Source: Protopterus annectens (lineage: Eukaryota > Chordata > Ceratodontiformes > Protopteridae). Taken from it: DNA of 64,000 nucleotides. The notes beneath the pieces were generated by a model, which made no database searches, was not told the origin of the DNA, and saw only the letters and a list, made by a program, of their open reading frames with translations. The translations under genes and the position numbers were made by a program. Location: contig NC_056743.1 of assembly GCF_019279795.1 (NCBI RefSeq), positions 1,780,503,966 to 1,780,567,965 of the forward strand, given 5' to 3'. Shown one piece after another: positions 56,698 through 64,000 of the stretch. Positions within the stretch are counted from its first letter, which is position 1; every line of letters begins with the position of its first letter.

Positions 56698-59600
56698 CCA
56701 GGTCCCTGCCTCTTAAATCAAACTTCTAATAACCCCTGCAAAAACTGAAGGTCTCACAAACCCTTTAGGTGTGCTGCCTCACCAGAAGACTTCATCTCCA
56801 GCAAAAGAGCAGTCCCTGAACAATGTCACTGCCTCTTAAAAAAGACTTCTATTATACCATGACACCCCCCCAAAATGTGCACGCTGATTGGCCAGTGTGC
56901 ACATTGTAAATCGAGTTATACTAATGGAAAAAGGTCCAGTCGCCCGGACTTTTATCCATTAGTATAACTCAACTGACAGGCTATGTTAAATGGGTTTAAA
57001 AAATAAGCAACAGAGATCTCCATTGCTTATTGCTGTCTCGCCATGCTAAACCCATTTAACATAATGGGTTTAAAAAGCAACGGACATCTCCATTGCTGTT
57101 AAACCCATTTGATCTGATGTAAGTACATCAGAACTGCCGCGGATGCCAGACATCTGCAGAAGAGCAGTAAACAGGCATTATATTAAGTAGTATTTCATGC
57201 CATTATTTAATTAAATAAGTAAAAGTAACAATTAAAGTCATGGTAATATGGTATGCTTGGTGTACCACGGTTGGCTTTTTGGTGGCTCTCGGGCGGGCTC
57301 GGGACTAAACCACGCCAACCCGGTATCCAGCATTACCCACCCAGGCGTGGGTTATTGCTATAATAACCCCTGCAAAAGCTAAAGGTCTCACACACCCTTT
57401 AGGTGTGCTGCTTCTCCAGAAGATAACATCTCCAGATAAAGTGCAGTCCCTGAACAACGTCCCAGCCTCTTAAATCAGACTTCTAATAACCCCTGCAAAA
57501 GCTAAAGGTCTCACACACCTTTTAGATGGGCTGCTTCACCAGAAGACATCATCTGCAGCAAATGTACAGTCCCTGAACAATGCCCCTGCCTCTTAAATCA
57601 GACGTCTAATAAGCCCTGCAAAAGCTGAAGGTCTCACACACCCTTTAGGTGTGCTGCTTCACTAGAAGACATCATCGCCAGCAAAAGCGCAGTCCCTGAA
57701 TAACGTCCTTGCACCTTAACTCAGACTTCTAATAACCCCTGCAAAAACTGAAGGTCTCACACACACCCTTTTGGTGTGCTGTCTCACCAGAAGACATCAT
57801 CTCCAGCAAAACAGCAGTCCCTGAACAATGTCCCTGCCTCTTAAATCAGACTTCTAATAACCCCTGCAAAAGCTAAAGGTCTCACACACCCTTTAAGTGT
57901 GCTGCTTCACTAGAATATATCATCTCAAAATAAAGTGCAGTCACTGAACAATGTCCCTGCCTCTTAAATCAGACTTCTTATAACCCCTGTAAAAGCTGAA
58001 GGTCTCACACACCCTTTAGGTGTGCTACCTCACCAGAAGACATCATCTCCAGCAAAAGTGCAGTCCCTGAACAATGTCCCTGCCTCTTAAATCAGACTTC
58101 TAATAACCCCTGCAAAGTTGAAGGTCTCACACACCCTTTTAGTGTGTTGCTTCAACAGAAGACATCATCTCCAGCAAAAGTGCATTCCCTAAACAATGTC
58201 CCTGACTCTTAAATAAGACATCCAATAACCCCTGCAAAAGCTGAAGGTCTTGCACACCCTTTAGGTGTGCTGCTTCACCAGAAGACATCATCTCCAGCAA
58301 AAGTGCAGTCCCTGAACATCCTCTCTGCCTCTTAAATCAGACTTCTAATAACCCCTGCAAAAGCTGAAGGTTTCACACACCCTTTAGCTGTGCTGCTTCA
58401 CCAGAAGACATCATCTCCCACAAAAGTGCAATGCCTGAACAATATCCCTGCCTCTTAAATCAGACTTCTAATAACCCCTGCAAAAGCTGAAGGTCTCACG
58501 CACCCTTTAGGTGTGCTGTTTCACCAGAAGACATCTTCTCCAGCAAAAGTGCAGTCACTGAACAATGTCCCTGCCTATTAAATCAGACTTCTAATAACCC
58601 CTGCAAAAGCTGAAGGTCTCACACACCCTTTAGGTGTGCTGCTTCACCAGAAGACATCATCTCCAGTAAAAGTGCAGTCCCTGAACAACGTCCCTGACTC
58701 TTAAAACAGACATTCAATAACCCCTGCAAAAGCTGAAGGTCTCGCACACCCTTTAGGAGTGCTGCTTCACCAGAAGACATCATCACCAGCAAAAGTGCAG
58801 TCCCTGAACAACGTCCCTGCCTCTTAAATCAGACTTCTAATAACCCCTGCAAAAGCTAAAGGTCTCACACACCCTTTAGGTTTGCTACCTCACCAGAAGA
58901 TATCATCTCCAGCAAAAGTGCAGTCCCTGAACAATGTCCCTGCCTCTTAAATCAGACTTCTAATAACCCCTGCAAAAGCTGGAGGTCTCACACACCTTTT
59001 AGGTTGGCTGCTTCACTAGAAGACATCATCTCCAGCAAATGTGCAGTCCCTGAACAACATCCCTGCCGCTTAAATCAGACTTCTCATAACCCCTGCAAAA
59101 GTTGAAGGTTTCACACACCCTTTAGCTGTGCTGCTTCACCAGAAGACATCATCTCCCGCAAAAGTGCAATGCCTGAACAATATCCCTGCCTCTTAAATCA
59201 GGCTTCTAATAACCCCTGCAAAAGCTGAAGGTCTCACGCACCCTTTAGGTGTGCTGTTTCACCAGAAGACATCTTCTCCAGCAAAAGTGCAGTCACTGAA
59301 CTATGTCCCTGCCTATTAAATCCGACTTCTAATAATCCTTGCAAAAGCTGAAGGTCTCACACACCCTTTAGGTGTGCTGCCTCACCAGAAGACATCATCT
59401 CCAGTAAAAGTGCAGTCCCTGAACAACGTCCCTGACTCTTAAAACAGGCATCCAATAACTCCTGCAAAAGCTGAAGGTCTCGCACACCCTTTAGGAGTGC
59501 TGCTTCACCAGAAGACATCATCACCAGCAAAAGTGCAGTCCCTGAACAATGTCCCTGCCTCTTAAATCAGACTTCTAATAACCGCTGCAAAAGCTAAAGG

Positions 59601-61390
59601 TCTCACACACCCTTTAGGTTTGCTACCTCACCAGAAGATATCATCTCCAGCAAAAGTGCAGTCCCTGAACAATGTCCCTGCCTCTTAAATCAGACTTCTA
59701 ATAACCCCTGCAAAAGCTGGAGGTCTCACACACCTTTTAGGTTGGCTGCTTCACTAGAAGACATCATCTCCAGCAAATGTGCAGTCCCTGAACAACATCC
59801 CTGCCGCTTAAATCAGACTTCTCATAACCCCTGCAAAAGTTGAAGGTTTCACACACCCTTTAGCTGTGCTGCTTCACCAGAAGACATCATCTCCCACAAA
59901 AGTGCAATGCCTGAACAATATCCCTGCCTCTTAAATCAGACTTCTAATAACCCCTGCAAAAGCTGAAGGTCTCACACACTTTAGGTGTGCTGCTTCACCA
60001 GAAGACATCATCTGCAGTAAAAGTGCAGTCCCTGAACAATGTCCCTGACTCTTAAATCAGACATCCAATAACCCCTATAAAGCTGAAGGTCTCGCACACC
60101 CTTTAGGTGTGCTGCTTCACCAGAAGACATCATCTCCAGCAAAAGTGCAGTCCCTGAACAACATCCCTGCCTCTTAAATCAGACTTCTAATAACCCCTCC
60201 AAAAGCTAAAGGTCTCACACACCGTTTAGGTTTGCTACCTCACCAGAAGACATCATCTCCAGCAAAAGTGCAGTCCCTGAACAATGTCCCTGCCTCTTAA
60301 ATCAGACTTCTAATAACCCCTGCAAAAGCTGGAGGTCTCACACACTTTTTAGGTTGGCTGCTTCACTGGAAGACATCATCTCCAGCAAATGTGCAGTCCC
60401 TGAACAACATCCCTGCCTCTTAAATCAGACTTCTAATATTCCCTGCAAAAGCTGAAGGTCTTACACACCCTTTACATGTACTTCATCACCAGAAGACATC
60501 ATCTTCAGCAAAAGTGCAGCCCTGAACAATGTCCCTGCCTCTTAAATTAGACTTCTAATAACCCCTGCAAAAGTTGAAGGTCTCACACACCCTTTAGGTG
60601 TGCTGCTTCACTAGAAGACATCATCTCCAGCAAAAGTGCAGTCCCTGAACAACGTCCCTGCCTCTTAAATCAGACTTCTAATAACCCCTGCCAAATCTGA
60701 AGGTCTCATACACCCTTTATGTGTGCTGCTTCACTAGAAGACATCATCTCCAGCAAAAGTGCAGTCCCTGAACAACGTCCCTGCCTCTTAAATCAGACTT
60801 CTAATAACCCCTGCAAAATCTGAAGGTCTCATACACCCTTTATGTGTGCTGCTTCACCAGAAGACATAATCTCCAGCAAAAGTGCAGTCCATGAACAATG
60901 TCCCTGCCTCTTAAATCAGACTTCTAATAACCCCTGCAAAAGCTGAAGGTCTCACACACCCTTTAGGTGTGCTGCTTCACCAGAAGACATCATCTCCAGC
61001 AAAAGTGCAGTGCCTGAACAATGTCCCTGCCTCTTAAATCAGACTTCTAATAACCCCTGCAAAAGCTGAAGGTCTCACACACCCTTTAGGTTGGCTGCTT
61101 CACTAGAAGACATCATCTCCAGCAAAAGTGCAGTGCCTGAACAATGTCCCTGCCTCTTAAATCAGACTTCTAATAATCCCTGCAAAAGCTGAAGGTCACA
61201 CACACCCTAAAGGTGTGCTGTTTCACCAGAAGACATATTCTCCAGCAAAAATGCAGTCTCTGAACAATGTCCCTGCCTATTAAATCAGACTTCTAATAAC
61301 CCCTGCAAAAGCTGAAGGTCTCACACACCCTTTAGGTGTGCTGTTTCACCAGAAGACATCATCTCCAGCAAAAGTGCAGCCCCTGAATTT
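56698..61390. repeat. 123-bp satellite array with higher-order repeat
   Basis: About 33 tandem units at 57357-61390, plus one and a bit at 56698-56860, separated by a ~500-bp insertion. The monomer is 123 bp: for example TTCTAATAAC starts at 57481 and 57727, with the variant GTCTAATAAG between at 57604. It contains CACACACCCTTTAGGTGTG (a short palindrome), CACCAGAAGACATCATCTCC and AGTGCAGTCCCTGAACAATG. Diagnostic variants recur every 738 bp (6 monomers): TTTCACACAC at 58371, 59109 and 59847; GGAGGTCTCA at 58981 and 59719. The third block (60331) is one monomer short. No protein frame is shared. Confidence 0.95.
56861..57356. mobile_element. Hairpin-rich insertion inside the satellite
   Basis: About 500 bp unlike the satellite interrupts it near TCTATTATA / CTATAATAACC. 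It contains a perfect 16-bp inverted repeat GAGTTATACTAATGGA (56913-56928, 56955-56970) extended by AAAAGGTCC/GGACTTTT, and a second 16-bp pair ATGTTAAATGGGTTTA (56983-56998, 57047-57062). Probably a non-autonomous DNA element. Termini unresolved. Confidence 0.55.
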
Positions 61391-61898
61391 CTGTGATATA
61401 ACAAGCATAAGTTATCCTGTCCTGTTTTTGCCTTATGTGAGCCTTGTTAAAGTATTGCTCCTGGTCACCGTCAACAACATCATTGTATTCCCCTTACCTG
61501 TGTTCTCTCTAGCCATTAAACCCATCTCCTTCTCTCTAACCCTCATACCTCAGCCTTTAAACAGCTCTACTGCAGCCACCTAGCCTTCGTCTTGGCCACC
61601 TCTTCCCTTGCTCACCCATTGTCATTAATAGCTGACCCTCAAACTTCACTGCTTCCTAGCCATAGCTTGAATCACCCTTCCTTCACTCACACAGCTCCCA
61701 ACTAGACTCTCCAGTCCCTTCCACTCCTCTCCCTACCAGTCTCTTTATACCCACCTCTGTAGCCTAACTCCTTGCTTGGTCTCTTAACATCCCTCCCATA
61801 GATTTGTGCTAAAAAACCCAAACTGACCATTACTGTAATAGTAATTCAGTAAACACTGAAGCTTAGATCTCTCTTCTATTGCATTCCCTTATTATTAC
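61391..61898. other. No gene seen; C/T-rich
   Basis: Pyrimidine-rich plus strand to about 61800. The frame 61338-61583 starts in satellite and has no motif. Confidence 0.45.
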
Positions 61899-62244
61899 GG
61901 TTGCCACCCCTCCGTTTTTTTTCCGGACTATCTGGAAATCAAACTGATTCTCCAGTAGTCCGCAAAACACTGTACAAACTCCGGTATTCTGTTTCAAAAA
62001 GGAAACAGACTATCAAAGTTTGTAAATCGGATTATTTACTATGCTTTTTTTACAGAAAACCATAGTAAATCAGCTGAAAGGAGGCAGCAGGAACAGAAAA
62101 AGAGGGAGTTCCTTGTCGAGTGTGTCTTCGTGACATCACAAAATGGGCAAAATGTGGGTGGGGAGTGGTGGGATGGGTGGGGTTACTGATGACATGAGGG
62201 GTGTGACTTTACTCCAGTTTTAGCCACGATGAAAGGTGGCAACC
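61899..62244. mobile_element. hAT-like MITE
   Basis: Terminal inverted repeats GGTTGCCACCCCTCC (left) and the reverse complement of GAAAGGTGGCAACC (right) bound about 345 bp with no coding capacity. The interior has CCGGA and CTCCGGTATTC motifs. Ends of this kind are common in hAT-related MITEs. An 8-bp target duplication is not clear. Confidence 0.55.
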
Positions 62245-62369
62245 CTACCTATTATTCCCACTGATAGCTTTGCTTGACTACTGCTGCTGATTCCTTAGAC
62301 TGTGCTATGCCACCTGCAGGCACAGGAAAGATTGTTCCCCTTGCTTCTAAGTCACCCAGCTCAATCCCC

Positions 62370-62470
62370 TCCCATAATGCATTGTGGCAAGTAAAAGACA
62401 CACTTAGTCTTCTGCGCCATCTCTGATCTATCCTACCAAATCCAACACGGTGGTGTTACACGCTGTCCAG
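62370..62470 (+). promoter_or_regulatory. Candidate ZNF143/YY1-type promoter with 5' exon
   Basis: TCCCATAATGCATTGTGG (62370-62387) fits the ZNF143/STAF consensus found at many vertebrate core promoters. GCGCCATCT (62414-62422) is a minus-strand YY1-type site (AGATGGCGC), and YY1 sites often sit just downstream of transcription starts. At 62470 CTGTCCAG is followed by GTTAGT, a plausible splice donor. If real, a first non-coding exon starts near 62400 and the rest of the window is intron. This is motif reading only. Confidence 0.35.
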
Positions 62471-62471
62471 G
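62411..62471 (+). repeat. 60-bp direct duplicate of satellite left flank
   Basis: ATCTCTGATCTA...GGTGGTGTTACACGCTGTCCAGG resembles 56644-56701 (ATCAGATCTCTGCTCTA...GGTGGTGTTGCACACTGTCCAG). The two copies bracket the satellite array. Confidence 0.65.
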
Positions 62472-62749
62472 TTAGTACTCTATGTGGAGAAAATGTACCA
62501 TAAACTGTACTAATCGACTTAACTTGCAATACCAACACTTTCCAACTGTATCAATATATTTGTTTTGCAGTCGCTTGTACTGTAAATATATTTCTACCTG
62601 CAGTGACTCTCACTACAGGCTCAGAAAACATTGCTCTAGCATTTGCAAAGAACAGCAGAAATAGCTGTGTTTGAACCTGATTTAACCTGTTTTTGGGGAA
62701 TCATTGGCTCTAACTACTGCATAGTTATTAAAACGTGATTATCTACTGT

Positions 62750-63320
62750 TCTATGGTGAATGAAACTTTAGGTAGCATAGCTTTGCTTTGATGGTGTGTT
62801 TTTTCAGCATAGATCTTGAATGCGTTTTACCTACATTTACTCGCTATAGCACTAGCCTCACAAATCTAATGTTTCTAATACATGTGCTTATTTAATGCTC
62901 GTTTATGAAAGAAGCTTTTAGGTAGCGTAGTATTACTTGGACTGAGTTATCATTAGAATTTGTCTTTGCAATGTGTTTTAACCTACTTTGACTCGCTAAT
63001 ATGCTATCAGTATTGTGCTTTAGTTAAACATAGAACAGGTTATTGCTGCTCAAATGATTTTAGTTAAATGTATTGCTGCTCAACCGTTTTTGTGTTTCCT
63101 CTACTTCTAACTGCTGCAATGGTTCTGGTAGAGCTTATCTGCAGTAATTAGGATTTATAGGAGTACAGTTAGTGCAGGTTATTGCTGCTCAATGCTTTTT
63201 AGTTAAACGTAGTACAAGGTATTGCTGCCCAACTGTTTTTAGTGCTTCTTCTACCTCTAACTGCTGCAACAGTTCTGGTAGAGCATTCTACAGTCATTAG
63301 GCTTGATAGGGGGACTGCAA
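62750..63320. repeat. Two short tandem duplications
   Basis: Blocks with TTTAGGTAGC..TAG and ACTCGCTA occur at about 62760-62850 and 62915-63000. Blocks with TATTGCTGCTCAA, TCTAACTGCTGCAA and GTTCTGGTAGAGC occur at 63040-63140 and 63180-63285. Diverged by about 15-20%. Confidence 0.65.
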
Positions 63321-64000
63321 TAGCATTAACCACTTGCCGGCATGCTTTTGTAACCAAACATCACCTAAAGTGTTAGTGACGCTATACTGCAGCTTCTACA
63401 ACAAGTTTTACCCTGTTTTTGAACCTTTCCCATGTTGTAACTGCTGGAAAGGCTACATTATTATCTGGTGTATTATCTGATAGCATTACACACAATTGGC
63501 AGCATCTGCAAATTAACGGCTGTGCTATCTTTCAATACCATTACTTAACACCTTGTATAGGACCTTTCCACACTGTTATCTATGGGAAAGGTCCTAGTAT
63601 TGTGCAGATCCACTGAAAAGAACTATCATAAATGTGGGATACTGTCCTAACTAATCGTGGGCATTGTTTACTAAAACATAATATAAATTCCAATCCAGTT
63701 AACTGTTGAGAAGAGCACTACAACGGACATCTAATTAGATCACCTATAAGATGTTCATGTTGGTGTATTACTGATATTGGCACCAATTACATTGCAGCTT
63801 CCCCTGTACAGTGTTCTTTAATGATCTAGGACAAATAACTGCTGCTTATAACTAATACATAGCTGTAGCTGTTGAAGTTGGGGCAAATATTTAACTGCTG
63901 AAGAACAAGATTATTGCAGATCTGCCTGATACTATCTATACTAAATATACCATTTTTTAGTGGAAAATGCAGGTAATTAGGGGCTGTTTAACTTTCAATC
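63321..64000. other. No gene seen
   Basis: AT-rich, no recognised motif. A GGACCTTTCC..GGAAAGGTCC inverted pair (63561-63594) could form a small hairpin. Confidence 0.45.

Noticed and set aside
56698-61390. CRISPR-like array
   Set aside because: The whole 123-bp unit repeats with no unique spacers, in a vertebrate context; it is satellite DNA.

Overview
The window looks like intergenic or intronic DNA from a large, transposon-rich vertebrate genome that is not mammal or bird. It holds Penelope-like, DIRS, CR1, L2-like, RTE-like and L1/Tx1-like retroelements side by side with PIF/Harbinger and hAT-like DNA elements, tRNA-derived SINEs, long (TG)n tracts and a satellite array. That mix is typical of amphibians, lungfish or other non-amniotes; an amphibian is my first guess, by inference only. 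No intact host protein-coding gene was recognised. Almost every coding signal is a decayed transposon gene.

Layout. 1-5.9 kb: sparse DNA, a (TG)n tract, an RTE-like reverse transcriptase relic ending in a (GAT)n tail, and an inverted repeat. 5.97-10.28 kb: a Penelope-like element (PLE; RT remnant plus GIY-YIG endonuclease) with 206-bp inverted terminal repeats and a 14-bp target duplication, split by a CR1 LINE. 10.3-18.2 kb: a decayed DIRS element (RT, RNase H, tyrosine recombinase), also split by a CR1. 18,996-38,910: a candidate giant (19.9 kb) Harbinger transposon with imperfect terminal inverted repeats and a 3-bp duplication. Its transposase pseudogene lies on + near the left end and its Myb/SANT-like accessory gene on - near the right end, with a mini-PLE, SINEs, an L2-like LINE, tandem arrays and microsatellites in between. 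39.6-42.1 kb: a CR1 carrying a tRNA-SINE insertion. 43.2-51.7 kb: a second Harbinger gene pair, again convergent: a multi-exon SANT-type gene on + with several ~36-nt micro-exons, and a transposase pseudogene on -. A nearly full-length CR1 sits between them. 52-56.6 kb: L1/Tx1-like relics on -, then the ORF1 esterase and endonuclease start of another LINE on +. 56.7-61.4 kb: a 123-bp satellite with a 738-bp (6-mer) higher-order repeat. 61.9-64 kb: a hAT-like MITE, a possible ZNF143/YY1-type promoter with a candidate 5' splice donor, and short tandem duplications.

How parts work together. Harbinger elements need two proteins: the DDE transposase and the SANT/Myb-like DNA-binding partner. Both loci here keep both genes in convergent order. 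The CR1 family shows a clear parasite relation: a tRNA-headed SINE carries a CR1-like 3' end, so it was probably copied by CR1 reverse transcriptase. The nesting order (CR1 inside PLE, CR1 inside DIRS, SINE inside CR1, L2-like inside Harbinger) shows that CR1 and the SINE were active late. Coordinates of decayed elements are approximate, and family names come from motif reading without database searches.
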